Source: Halomonas ventosae (lineage in GTDB: Bacteria; Pseudomonadota; Gammaproteobacteria; Pseudomonadales; Halomonadaceae). Taken from it: DNA of 64,000 nt. The notes under the pieces were generated by a model. That model searched no databases, was not told the DNA's origin, and saw only the letters and a program-made list of their open reading frames with translations. The stretch's first letter is position 1. The number at the start of each line of letters is the position of its first letter. A program made the position numbers and the translations under genes. The stretch lies in the NCBI RefSeq assembly GCF_004361885.1, contig NZ_SNWH01000008.1, positions 1-64,000 on the forward strand, in the 5' to 3' direction. Of the stretch, positions 38,379-48,894 are shown in pieces.

Positions 38379-38751
38379 GACCCTGGAGGACATCAACAAC
38401 GCCCTCCACGAGCAGGCGGCGCTGGGGGGCTGGGAGATCACCTGTCGACAGAGCAATCACGAGGGCGAGCTGATCGACTTTATCCAGGCGGCCCGCCTGG
38501 ATGGCACCGCGGCGATCATCATCAACCCGGCGGCCTACACTCACACCTCTGTTGCCATTCTGGATGCGCTCAACGCCTTCGACGGCAGGGTGATCGAGGT
38601 GCATCTCTCCAACGTGCACAAGCGCGAGAGCTTCCGCCACCACTCCTATGTCTCGCTGCGCGCCGACGGGGTGATCGCGGGCCTGGGAAGCCGCGGCTAT
38701 GCCAGCGCCCTGGCGGCGGTGATGGCCGCCGGCGAGGGGTCAGGCTCCTGA
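38296..38751 (+). CDS. aroQ: Type II 3-dehydroquinate dehydratase
   Basis: A 151-residue dodecameric enzyme of the shikimate pathway converting 3-dehydroquinate to 3-dehydroshikimate. [18 protein letters not shown] (residues 9-26) includes the catalytic tyrosine, and [11 protein letters not shown] and [11 protein letters not shown] are the other signatures. Dehydroshikimate is also a route to protocatechuate, but no dehydratase for that step is present nearby. Confidence 0.95.
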   Translation: MSQGKVLVLHGPNLNLLGTRQPEIYGLETLEDINNALHEQAALGGWEITCRQSNHEGELIDFIQAARLDGTAAIIINPAAYTHTSVAILDALNAFDGRVIEVHLSNVHKRESFRHHSYVSLRADGVIAGLGSRGYASALAAVMAAGEGSGS

Positions 38752-38761
38752 TCGCCGGCGC

Positions 38762-39712
38762 TCAGACCGGCAGCAGGCCGAACTGCGTCAGCAGCCAGAT
38801 CACCAGGCTGATGGTGAGGAAGGAAGCCAGGGTGCTGACCATCAGTCCCGCGGCACTGGTGTCGCCCTGGCCGTATTGCTTGCCGAACAGCGGGTAGACG
38901 CTGATCATCGGGGCGCAGGCGAACAGCATGGCGCCGGCGATCAGCATCGGGTCCGGGTCGGGCAGCAGCAGGAAGGCGACCAGCACGAACAGCGGGTGCA
39001 GCAGCAGCTTTCCCAGCACCACCTGTCCGACATCCATGGCCATGCCCCGCACCTTGAGGCCATGCAGCATGCCGCCGATGGTGAACAGTGCCGCGGGGCC
39101 CGCCGCGTCGGCCAGCATGTCGACAGCCTTGGCCAACGGGCCTGGCAGCCTCAGCCCGCTCAGGGCGAGGAGCATGCCGATCAACAGCCCGATCAGTACC
39201 GGGTTGCGTGTCAGGCGGGCGAGGGTCTGGCGTGCCACCTGACCAATGCCGTTGCCGTTCTGGCGGCTGGCCTCGGCCAGTGTCAGCGCCATGGGGATGA
39301 TGAACAGCGTCTCCACCACCATGTTCAGCGCCATGAAGATCGCCGCCGGTGGGCCGATCGCCATCAGCGCGACCGGGTAGCCGATGAAGCCGCTGTTGGA
39401 GGCCGACATGCCCAGGGCGTGAATGGCACTGGCATCCAGGCGCTTGCCGCGCAGCCCCATGGAGAGCGCCAGCCCCAGCAGGAAGGTCGCCAGCGACCCC
39501 AGCCCATAGGCCAGCAGATAGGTCGGGTTGAAGACCTCCGCCAGCGGGTGGTCGGTCAGGGCGCGGATGATCAGCGAGGGCAGGGCCAGGTACATGACGA
39601 AGGTGCCCACGCCCTGCATGTTGTCGCGACTCAGCAGGCCGGTGCGAGCCGCGGTGAAGCCGGCGCCGATCAGCAAGAAGATCGGCAGCGTGATTGCCAG
39701 TATCTCTAGCAC
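38762..39712 (-). CDS. AEC family transporter
   Basis: A 316-residue membrane protein with about ten hydrophobic segments of the auxin-efflux-carrier family; bacterial members carry malonate, malate or other organic acids. It starts with GTG behind AAGGA. It lies 28 bases after the IclR regulator gene in the same direction, so it may be cotranscribed with it and serve the aromatic-acid regulon. Confidence 0.82.
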   Translation of the reverse strand: MLEILAITLPIFLLIGAGFTAARTGLLSRDNMQGVGTFVMYLALPSLIIRALTDHPLAEVFNPTYLLAYGLGSLATFLLGLALSMGLRGKRLDASAIHALGMSASNSGFIGYPVALMAIGPPAAIFMALNMVVETLFIIPMALTLAEASRQNGNGIGQVARQTLARLTRNPVLIGLLIGMLLALSGLRLPGPLAKAVDMLADAAGPAALFTIGGMLHGLKVRGMAMDVGQVVLGKLLLHPLFVLVAFLLLPDPDPMLIAGAMLFACAPMISVYPLFGKQYGQGDTSAAGLMVSTLASFLTISLVIWLLTQFGLLPV

Positions 39713-39739
39713 TTCGCCGTCCTTGGGGTGGCAGGTGGA

Positions 39740-40531
39740 TCAGCGGACGCTGGCGCGGATCTGTCGGGCCTTCTCCTGCAGCAGCGGCAGGTACTGGCGC
39801 ATCAGGGTGTCGAAGTCGACCCGGGCGGCATTGGTACTGATGTTGATCGCGCCCAGCAGCCGGCCGCTGGCATCGAAGGCCGGCACGGCCACCGAGCGCA
39901 ACCCGGAGTCGAGCTCCTGGTCGGCGATGGCGTAGCCCTGCTGGCGCACTTTCAGGATGCAGCGCTTGAGCTCGGCCTTGTCGGTGATGGTCTTGTCGGT
40001 ATGCGGCTCGAGGAGCACCCGCGCCAGGAAGGCGTCGAGTTGGGCATCCGGCAGCTGGGCCAGCAGCACCCGCCCCATGGAGGTGTGGGCCGCGGGCAGG
40101 CGCGTGCCCACCGAGAGGGTGATGGCCATCAGCCGGTGGCGCGCCGAGGAGCGCGCCACATAGGTGACGTCGTCGCCGTCCAGCACGCCCAGCGACGAGG
40201 ACTCGCCACACTCGGCAGTGATCTCCTCGAGAATCTGCTGGATCACGCTGCGGTAGTTGTTGGCGGAGAGAAACGCATAGCCGAGGTTCAGCACCTTGGG
40301 GGCCAGCTCGAAGTGGCGCTGCTGCTTGCGGACATAGCCCAGCGCATGCAGGGTCAGCAGGAAGCGTCGCGCCCGGGCACGGTTCATGCCGGTGCGCGCC
40401 GCCACCTCGCTGAGCGTCATTCGCGGGTGGGCCTCGTCGAAGGCCAGGATGACCTCGAGGCCACTGGCCAGTGCGGTGACGAAGTCACGATCGTCGGGGC
40501 TCAGGGCCTCGTCCTGCATTGCCGTTTCCAT
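39740..40531 (-). CDS. IclR family regulator, PcaR/PcaU/PobR type
   Basis: A 263-residue regulator. The N-terminal helix-turn-helix is LSEVAARTGMNRARARRFLLTL (residues about 38-59) and the effector-binding IclR domain fills the rest, with SMGRVLLA and LRSVAVPAFD. Sequence style and position divergent from pcaB fit the PcaR/PcaU/PobR branch that answers to 3-oxoadipate, protocatechuate or 4-hydroxybenzoate. The frame runs further upstream, but METAMQ at 40531 is a sensible start. Likely operators are found at four promoters in this window. Confidence 0.85.
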   Translation of the reverse strand: METAMQDEALSPDDRDFVTALASGLEVILAFDEAHPRMTLSEVAARTGMNRARARRFLLTLHALGYVRKQQRHFELAPKVLNLGYAFLSANNYRSVIQQILEEITAECGESSSLGVLDGDDVTYVARSSARHRLMAITLSVGTRLPAAHTSMGRVLLAQLPDAQLDAFLARVLLEPHTDKTITDKAELKRCILKVRQQGYAIADQELDSGLRSVAVPAFDASGRLLGAINISTNAARVDFDTLMRQYLPLLQEKARQIRASVR

Positions 40532-40602
40532 CCGTCGTGATCCTTGCTCGTGTTGCCGGAGAAGCTGTTTAGTTATCGAACTCCCGTCTAATCTAGCATA
40601 TT

Positions 40603-40623
40603 TGTTCGAAATGCGAACATATG
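40603..40623 (+). promoter_or_regulatory. IclR-type operator between the regulator and pcaB
   Basis: TGTTCGAAATGCGAACA (40603-40619) is a perfect 6-bp inverted repeat with a five-base spacer, followed by TATG. It resembles the known PcaR site GTTCGATAATCGCAC. It lies about 70 bases from both divergent starts. Confidence 0.75.
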
Positions 40624-40691
40624 TGCGACCATAGGGGAAGCCCCCTGGCCGATGCCCACGCCACCATTCACGTACTCCCGGAGAGACCGTC

Positions 40692-42050
40692 ATGCCTGCC
40701 GCTTTCATCCAGCATCCCTTCATGAGCCAATCGGCGCTGGCCGAGTGCACTGCCCGGGCCATGGTCGACGCCATGCTGACCTTCGAGCTGGCCCTGGCCG
40801 AGGTGCAGGAGGCCCATGGGGCGGTCCCCGAAGGCGCCAGCCTGACCATGCGCCAGACCCTCGAAGCGCATGACTTCGACCTGGAGGCCATCGCCGCCGG
40901 CGTCGCCAGCGGCGGCAATGCGGCCATCCCCTTCGTCAAGCAGGGGCGCGCGGCCTTGCCGGCGACGCTCAAGCGCTACTGGCACCAGGGCGCGACCAGC
41001 CAGGATGTGGTCGACAGCGCCCTGATGCTGCTGCTGAAACCTCGGCTGGCCGCCCTCGATGCCCTGCTGGTGCGCTGTCGCAGCGCGGCCATCAGTCTGA
41101 TGCAGGCCCATGACCAGACCGTGATGGTGGGCCGCACCCTGATGCAGCAGGCGCTGCCGATCACCTTCGGCGTCAAGGTGGCCCACTGGGCCATCGGCCT
41201 GGAGCAGGCGCGCCGACGCCTGGCCGGGTTCCAGCTGCCGGTGCAGTTCGGCGGTGCCGTGGGGGTGCACTCTGGTCTGGAAGGGCCGGGCCAGGACAAC
41301 CTGGGCCTCGCCTTCATGGATGCCCTGGCCGAGCGGCTGGGCCTCGCCACAGCCGTGCTGCCCTGGCACACCGATCGCCAGCCGATCCATGCCCTGGCCA
41401 CGGGGCTGGATGCCGCCGCCGGTGCCGCCGAGAAGCTGGCCCTGGACGTGTCGCTGCTGACCCAGACGGAGCTCGGCGAGGTGGCCGAGCCGGCGGCTCC
41501 CGGCATGGGCGAGTCCTCCTCGATGCCCCACAAGCGCAACCCGGTGCGCTGCGCGCTGATCCGCGGGGCGGCTCGCCAGGTGCATGGCCATGCCACGGTG
41601 ATCCTCAACGCCGCGGCCCAGCCCCTGGAGCGGGGCCTGGGGGAGTGGCACGCCGAGTGGGCGCCGCTGCTCGATAGTGCCCTGCTGCTGGAGGGCGCGC
41701 TGGAACAGGCCGCAGTGCTGCTCGATGGCCTGGTGGTCCACCCCGAGGCGATGCGGCGCAACCTGGCGGCGACGGGCGGCGGCATCATGGCCGAGCCGGT
41801 CTCGCGCCTGCTGGCCCCGCTCGTGGGCCAGGACGCCGCCAGGCGGATCAGCGCCGAGGCCGCCGAGGCGGCGCGCCTGGCGGGGCGCCCCTATGCTGAG
41901 ATGCTGCATGAGCAGCTGCTCGCGGGGCACAAAGAGCTGGCGGGTCGTGTCGAGCGTGCCGAGCTCGAGCGGGCCAGTGATCCAGCCTTATACCTTGGCA
42001 GTAGTCGTGCCCAGGTGCGGCGTGCCATCGCCTGGCTGGAGGGCGAGTAA
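40692..42050 (+). CDS. pcaB: 3-carboxy-cis,cis-muconate cycloisomerase
   Basis: A 452-residue fumarase/aspartase-superfamily enzyme that closes 3-carboxymuconate to 4-carboxymuconolactone in the protocatechuate branch of the 3-oxoadipate pathway. The superfamily signature GESSSMPHKRNPV lies near residue 275. The start has a GGAGAG site. A 269-base gap with operator-like sites separates it from the BKACE gene. Confidence 0.93.
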   Translation: MPAAFIQHPFMSQSALAECTARAMVDAMLTFELALAEVQEAHGAVPEGASLTMRQTLEAHDFDLEAIAAGVASGGNAAIPFVKQGRAALPATLKRYWHQGATSQDVVDSALMLLLKPRLAALDALLVRCRSAAISLMQAHDQTVMVGRTLMQQALPITFGVKVAHWAIGLEQARRRLAGFQLPVQFGGAVGVHSGLEGPGQDNLGLAFMDALAERLGLATAVLPWHTDRQPIHALATGLDAAAGAAEKLALDVSLLTQTELGEVAEPAAPGMGESSSMPHKRNPVRCALIRGAARQVHGHATVILNAAAQPLERGLGEWHAEWAPLLDSALLLEGALEQAAVLLDGLVVHPEAMRRNLAATGGGIMAEPVSRLLAPLVGQDAARRISAEAAEAARLAGRPYAEMLHEQLLAGHKELAGRVERAELERASDPALYLGSSRAQVRRAIAWLEGE

Positions 42051-42161
42051 GCGATTGAAAGTTCGATATTGACGCGGAGTGATGGTGAAGGGAGGTCTGG
42101 TCTGCCCTCTTGCGTGTGGGCTTGGCGGAATTTGACGGCCGATCGCGATGGCGCTAGTTTT

Positions 42162-42200
42162 GTTCGTAACACAAACCTATGTACACATAGCGAACTCATG
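42162..42200 (+). promoter_or_regulatory. Two tandem IclR-type sites before the BKACE gene
   Basis: GTTCGTAACACAAAC (42162-42176) and GTACACATAGCGAAC (42181-42195) both fit GTTC-N7-GAAC with one mismatch. The second ends in the shared core GCGAACNNATG (42190-42200). They lie about 120 bases before the BKACE start. Confidence 0.6.
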
Positions 42201-42319
42201 AGTGCCAGGTCGGCCGGCTTCTCGTCGCTGTCATAGCGGTCATACCCGGCACTCACGCATCCTCCTCGAGGCTCCTGTATATCTTGCCTACGAGCCCTCC
42301 TTCATGACGTGAGGTTCCC

Positions 42320-43150
42320 ATGTCGAATCCCTGTATTATCTGCGTTGCCATCACCGGCAGCCTGCCACGCAAGGAGAACAACCCGGCGGTACCGATTACC
42401 GTCGAGGAGCAGATCGAGAGCACCCAGGCGGCCTTCGAGGCCGGGGCAAGCATTGCGCACTGCCATGTCCGCAACGAGGATCAGACTCCGACCTCGGATC
42501 CTGAGAAGTTTGCCCGCCTGCTCGAAGGGTTGCGCAAGCACTGCCCGGGCATGATCGTCCAGTTCTCCACCGGCGGCCGCTCCGGCGCCGAGCGTGAGCG
42601 CGGCGGCATGCTACCGCTGAAGCCCGACATGGCCAGCCTGTCGGTGGGCTCCAACAACTTCCCTACACGCGTCTACGAGAATTCCCCCGAGCTGGTGGAC
42701 TGGCTCGCCTCCGAGATGTTGACCTACGGCATCAAGCCCGAGATCGAGGCCTTCGACCTCTCGCATATCCATCAGGCGGTCAACCTGATGAAGCAGGGCA
42801 AGATCCAGGCGCCGCTGTACGTTCAGTTCGTGATGGGCGTGAAGAATGCCATGCCGGCCGACAAGCCGACCTTCGATTTCTATATCGAGACCCTCGAACG
42901 CCTGGCGCCGGGTTCCCAGTGGTGCGGGGCCGGTGTCGGCGCCAACCAGCTGGTGCTCAACGAGTGGTCGATCGCCGCCGGAGGCCACACGCGCACCGGC
43001 CTCGAGGACAACGTGCGTTGGGACAAGCACAGCCTGGCCCCCTCCAATGCCGCCCTGGTCGAGCGGGTGGCGGCGCTTTGCGAGAAGCACGAGCGCCCGG
43101 TGGCCACCTGGCAACAGGCGCGCGAGATCCTGGGACTCGAAGCGGTTTAA
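42320..43150 (+). CDS. Beta-keto acid cleavage enzyme (BKACE, DUF849)
   Basis: A 276-residue zinc enzyme of the 3-keto-5-aminohexanoate cleavage family. Members condense a beta-keto acid with acetyl-CoA and release acetoacetate plus a new CoA ester. Zinc ligands correspond to H47 and H49 in HCHVRNE, with the catalytic glutamate at E229 in GLEDN. It sits between pcaB and the pcaD-pcaC fusion, in a regulon with no pcaIJ or pcaF. The natural substrate is therefore probably 3-oxoadipate, giving succinyl-CoA and acetoacetate. The family call is firm; the substrate is inferred. Confidence 0.85.
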   Translation: MSNPCIICVAITGSLPRKENNPAVPITVEEQIESTQAAFEAGASIAHCHVRNEDQTPTSDPEKFARLLEGLRKHCPGMIVQFSTGGRSGAERERGGMLPLKPDMASLSVGSNNFPTRVYENSPELVDWLASEMLTYGIKPEIEAFDLSHIHQAVNLMKQGKIQAPLYVQFVMGVKNAMPADKPTFDFYIETLERLAPGSQWCGAGVGANQLVLNEWSIAAGGHTRTGLEDNVRWDKHSLAPSNAALVERVAALCEKHERPVATWQQAREILGLEAV

Positions 43151-43252
43151 CGACTCGCCATCGGTTCCTTTCGGGGCCACCGAAGGGCGATATGGTCCGC
43201 CGTCGAGGGGGACAGCCTTGAATGTTGACGTTAGGCGTCAGGAGAGACTTAC

Positions 43253-44431
43253 ATGGCATTTTTGACCATCAATGGCCGCAGTGTGGCCTATCGCCTGCTC
43301 GGCGCCGAGGCCAATCCGCTGGTGATGCTGGCTCATCCGCTGGGCATGAGCCAGGCGGTGTGGGACGGCGTCCTGCCGGCGCTGCTGCCGCGCTACCGCG
43401 TGCTGACCTGGGACCTGCCTGGCCATGGCGCTAGCCAGGCCTGGGGCGAGGGAGCGATCACCCCGGCCGACCTGGCCAGCGAGGCGCTGGCGCTGGCCGA
43501 CCACGCCGGTGCCGGCCGCTTCCACTTCGCCGGCACCTCCATCGGCGGGGTGGTGGGCCAGCAGCTGATCAGCCAGCACGGCGAGCGGCTGCTCTCCGCC
43601 ACCCTGACCAACACCGGGGCGGTGATCGGCACCCCCGAGCTGTGGAACACCCGTGCCGGCCGCGTGCGTCAGGAGGGCCTGGCGGCGATGTCCGAGGAGA
43701 TCGTGCCGCGCTGGTTCGCCCCCGCCCGCTTCGAGGCCGAGCCGGCCCTCAAGGCGGGCTGGTGCACCCAGATGGGCCGCGGTGATGACGAATCCTACGC
43801 GCTGCTGTGCGAAATGCTGGCTCGCGATACCTTCGACGGCAAGCTTGCCGGCAAGCAGGTGAAGGTGCAGCTGTTCGGCGGCAGCGAGGACCTGGCGACC
43901 CCGCCGGCGACCCTCGAGGCCCTGGCGGACGAGCTCGACGGTGCCCCGCTCGAGATCCTCGAGGGCGTCGGCCACATGCCCTCCGTGGAGGTGCCGGAAC
44001 TGTTCGCCGAGAAGCTGCTGGCGGTGATGGCGGTGGACCTGGGTGACGTGGGTGCCGAGGGCGTGAACTACGCCACCGGCCTCGCGACCCGCAAGCAGGT
44101 GCTGGGCGAGGAGCACGTGGCGCGCTCCACCGAGAATGCCACCAGCCTGGATGCCCCCTTCCAGCAGATGATCACCCGCCTGGCCTGGGGCGAGCTGTGG
44201 AGCAACGACGACCTGACCCGTCGCGAGCGCAGCATGATCACCACCGGCATCCTCGCCGCCCTGGGTCGCGAGGAGCTGACCCTGCACCTCAAGACCGCCA
44301 AGCGCATCGGCCTGACCGAGGCGGAGCTGCGCCAGGTGCTGATGCACGTGGCCATCTATGGCGGCGTGCCGGCGGCCAACCACGCCTTCTCGCTGGCCAA
44401 GCAGCTGGGCTGGGGCAGCAGCGAAGCCTGA
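43253..44431 (+). CDS. pcaL: Fused 3-oxoadipate enol-lactonase/4-carboxymuconolactone decarboxylase
   Basis: A 392-residue two-domain enzyme. Residues 1-260 are an alpha/beta hydrolase (PcaD) with nucleophile S96 in GTSIGG and the catalytic histidine in GVGHMPSVE. Residues about 270-392 are the PcaC decarboxylase (EHVARSTENAT, RERSMITTGILAALGR, HVAIYGGVPAANHAF). Together they convert 4-carboxymuconolactone through the enol-lactone to 3-oxoadipate. Such fusions are known as PcaL. Confidence 0.93.
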   Translation: MAFLTINGRSVAYRLLGAEANPLVMLAHPLGMSQAVWDGVLPALLPRYRVLTWDLPGHGASQAWGEGAITPADLASEALALADHAGAGRFHFAGTSIGGVVGQQLISQHGERLLSATLTNTGAVIGTPELWNTRAGRVRQEGLAAMSEEIVPRWFAPARFEAEPALKAGWCTQMGRGDDESYALLCEMLARDTFDGKLAGKQVKVQLFGGSEDLATPPATLEALADELDGAPLEILEGVGHMPSVEVPELFAEKLLAVMAVDLGDVGAEGVNYATGLATRKQVLGEEHVARSTENATSLDAPFQQMITRLAWGELWSNDDLTRRERSMITTGILAALGREELTLHLKTAKRIGLTEAELRQVLMHVAIYGGVPAANHAFSLAKQLGWGSSEA

Positions 44432-44502
44432 CGGGTCTTGCTTGTCGAGAAGCCTCCGTCCCCCATGGGCCTCCGGCGTGGAGACGCAAGCCTGAAGCCA
44501 GG

Positions 44503-46257
<1,755 letters not shown>

Positions 46258-46340
46258 TTATCACGTCTACCTGCCGCTACAGTGTCTGTAGAGCCAGTCA
46301 GCATCCACCATACAACACGGCAACCACGGCTACTCTCACC

Positions 46341-46916
46341 ATGCCAGATATCCGCCTGCGTATTGAACTGCTCGACACTGATCCCCTGGTCTGGCGCCGC
46401 GTGCTGGTGCCGGAGCAGATCAACCTGCACCGTCTGCACGAGGTCATCCAGGCCGCCATGGGCTGGGAGAATTGTCACCTCTTCGAATTCGAGTGCAATG
46501 GCCGCTACTACGGCGAGCCGGACGACTGGAGCGACCGGCCCATCGCACTGGCGCGCAACGCCAAGCTCAAGACCATCGCCGTGCGGCTGAAGGACAACAT
46601 CTTCCACTACCTCTACGACTTCGGCGACGACTGGATACATCGCATCGTGGTGGAAGCAACCGACCTCGCCGAGACCAACCCCTGCCCGCGGCTGATCGAC
46701 GGCGCCATGGCCTGCCCGCCGGAGGATATCGGCGGCATCGCTGGGTTCGAGGCGCTCAAGGAGGCCGCCGCCGGCCGCGGCGATGAGCACGGTAAGATGC
46801 TGCTGGACGCCGAGGACGGCCACTTCGATCCGGAAACGCTGGACGAGGCGGAGATCAATTTCATGCTGGCGCCGATCCAGGCCGGCTTTCGACGGGGCGG
46901 GCGCTGCCACGGCTGA
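46341..46916 (+). CDS. Plasmid pRiA4b ORF-3 family protein
   Basis: A 191-residue protein of the pRiA4b ORF-3 family, recognised by IELLDTDPLVWRRVLVPEQINLH at the N-terminus, AAMGWENCHLFEF, and LYDFGDDWIH. The function of the family is not established; it is often carried on plasmids and mobile DNA. It diverges from the DUF262 gene across 113 bases, and its stop overlaps the next small ORF. Confidence 0.85.
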   Translation: MPDIRLRIELLDTDPLVWRRVLVPEQINLHRLHEVIQAAMGWENCHLFEFECNGRYYGEPDDWSDRPIALARNAKLKTIAVRLKDNIFHYLYDFGDDWIHRIVVEATDLAETNPCPRLIDGAMACPPEDIGGIAGFEALKEAAAGRGDEHGKMLLDAEDGHFDPETLDEAEINFMLAPIQAGFRRGGRCHG

Positions 46917-47091
46917 TGGGCGGCATGCCCTTCTTCGGCTATCTTCTGGTCTTCGTCATCACCGTGGTGGGGGCGGGCTCTATGACCTCCCGGGGGTCGT
47001 GGCGCTGGCCTTCCTGCCGACCCTGGCGATCAGCCTGGCGGACATGGCCTGCACCCGCCGACTGCTCGCATCCCGCCAACCGGAGGCCTGA
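46916..47091 (+). pseudogene. Small membrane protein broken by a frameshift
   Basis: The ATG overlaps the previous stop and starts MGGMPFFGYLLVFVITVVGAG. After the G run at 46969-46973 the hydrophobic character continues only in another frame, as LYDLPGVVALAFLPTLAISLADM and on to RQPEA and a stop at 47091, directly before the pcaQ start. One missing base explains it. The repaired product would have two membrane helices and about 58 residues. A sequencing error is possible. Confidence 0.5.
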
Positions 47092-48017
47092 ATGCTCAAT
47101 GCCCGCATCAAGCTGCGCCACCTCCAGGCCTTCCTGGAGGTGGCCCGACAGCGCAGCTTCGCGCGTGCCGCCGAGCGCCTGGCGATCACCCAGCCGGGCA
47201 TGTCCAAGACCATCAAGGAGCTCGAGGAGATCCTCGGCACCGCGCTCTTCGAGCGCACCTCCCGCGGGGTGGCGCTGACCCAGGCCGGCCTGACCCTGCT
47301 GCGCCACGCCGGCCCGGCGATCCGCGCCCTGGAGGAGGGCGTCAGCGCGTTGGGCGAGGCGCATGCCGCGGTGCGCTGGCTCAGGGTGGGGGCGCTCTCC
47401 ACGGTGGAGAGCCGCCTGTTGCCCGAGGCGATCCGGCGCTGGCAGCAGGCCGAGGCCGATGAGGCCGGTGTCAACGTGGTGACCGGGCCCAGTGCCTTCC
47501 TGCTCTCCCGGCTGCGACGCGGCGAGCTGGACCTGGTGGTAGGGCGCATGACCGAGGCTCGCGAGATCCGCGACCTGGCCTTCGAGCACCTCTACTACGA
47601 GCGCCTCGTTCTGGTGGTGAGATCAGGGCACCCGCTGGCCGGGGTCGAACCCCTCGAGCCCCCCGGCTGGGGGACTTCCCCTGGGTGCTGCCACCGCCCC
47701 GGACCACACTGCGCCAGCAGGTCGACAGCTTCTGCGTGCGTCACTCGCTGCGCCTGCCGGGGCGTCAGCTGGAGACCCTGTCGCTGCCGTTGAGCCACCG
47801 CTACACCCTGGAGAGCGACGCCGTCTGGGTGGCGCCGGAAGAGGCGGTGCGCGATGCCCTGGACGAGAGCCGGCTGGTCGAGCTAGTCCTACCGCTGGAG
47901 CAGCAGGGCGGCTCGGTGGGGCTCTGCACCAACGCCAGCCTGGCGCCGTCGCTGGCCCTGGAGGGGTTCTGCGAGACGCTCAGGGAGGTGGCGGCAAACC
48001 TGGTGGGCGGCAGGTAA
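47092..48017 (+). pseudogene. pcaQ: LysR-type regulator PcaQ, frameshifted
   Basis: The first 190 codons encode a normal LysR N-terminus (ARIKLRHLQAFLEVARQRSFARAAERL, ITQPGMSKTIKELEE) and most of the effector domain up to GVEPLEP. At the C run 47659-47664 the frame is lost and would end at 47793. The expected continuation RLGDFPWVLPPPRTTLRQQ to VGGR lies in another frame and ends at 48017. Restoring one C gives about 308 residues, the normal length. Sequence and position before pcaHG mark it as PcaQ, the activator that responds to carboxymuconate. Confidence 0.8.
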
Positions 48018-48018
48018 G

Positions 48019-48038
48019 GCATAACCCAGAGGTTATGC
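48019..48038 (+). promoter_or_regulatory. PcaQ-type operator before pcaHG
   Basis: GCATAACC-CAGA-GGTTATGC is a perfect 8-bp inverted repeat with a four-base spacer. It contains ATAACC-N4-GGTTA, the published PcaQ site of rhizobia. It begins two bases after the pcaQ stop and about 80 bases before the pcaH start. Confidence 0.8.
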
Positions 48039-48120
48039 AAGGCGGTGGAGACGTCAATTGGCAGGCCTGCGGCTGGACGCCACACTGGCCGAGATCCATC
48101 ACCCTTGGAGACGAATCTAA

Positions 48121-48855
48121 ATGCAGGACGACAGCAAGCGCTTCGTGGAGCGCGACCGCAACTGGCATCCGCCGGCCTATGCGCCCGGCTACAAGACCTC
48201 CGTGGCCCGCTCCCCGCGCCAGGCACTGGTCAGCATGCAGCATGCCACCGCCTCAGAGCTCACCGGCCCGGATTTCCGTGGCCTGCGCATGGGCCCCCAC
48301 GACAACGACCTGCTGCTCAACTTTCGCCAGGATCCGAGCCAGGGCCAGGGCCTGCCGGTGGGGGAGCGCATCATCATGTTCGGTCGCGTGGTCGACCAGT
48401 TCGGCAAGCCGGTGCCGCATACCCTGGTGGAGATGTGGCAGGCCAACGCCGGCGGCCGCTATCGTCACCGCAACGACAACTACCTGGCGCCGCTGGACCC
48501 CAACTTCGGTGGCGTGGGGCGCTGCCTGACCGACGAGGCGGGCTGGTACCGCTTCCGTACCATCAAGCCGGGCCCCTATCCCTGGCCCAACGACGTCAAC
48601 AGCTGGCGCCCCTCCCACATCCACGTCTCGGTGATGGGCCCGGCGATCTCCACCCGCCTGATCACCCAGATGTACTTCGAGGGCGACCCGCTGATCCCGC
48701 TGTGTCCGATCGTCAACACCCTCAAGGATCCCGAGGCCGTCGAGACCATGATCGGTCGCCTGGACATGGCCCGCAGCCGGCCCATGGACTGCCTGGCCTA
48801 CCGCTTCGACCTGGTGGTGCGCGGCGAGCTGCAGACCTATTTCGAAAACCAGTAA
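48121..48855 (+). CDS. pcaH: Protocatechuate 3,4-dioxygenase beta subunit
   Basis: A 244-residue subunit carrying the catalytic non-haem Fe(III). By spacing to the P. putida enzyme the ligands are Y114 (GGRYRH), Y153 (GPYPW), H166 and H168 (RPSHIHV). It opens the ring of protocatechuate between the hydroxyls to give 3-carboxymuconate. It is followed by pcaG after 39 bases. Confidence 0.95.
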   Translation: MQDDSKRFVERDRNWHPPAYAPGYKTSVARSPRQALVSMQHATASELTGPDFRGLRMGPHDNDLLLNFRQDPSQGQGLPVGERIIMFGRVVDQFGKPVPHTLVEMWQANAGGRYRHRNDNYLAPLDPNFGGVGRCLTDEAGWYRFRTIKPGPYPWPNDVNSWRPSHIHVSVMGPAISTRLITQMYFEGDPLIPLCPIVNTLKDPEAVETMIGRLDMARSRPMDCLAYRFDLVVRGELQTYFENQ

Positions 48856-48894
48856 CCGGTTCGAGAACCAGTGACAGGACGGGGTAACCAGACC

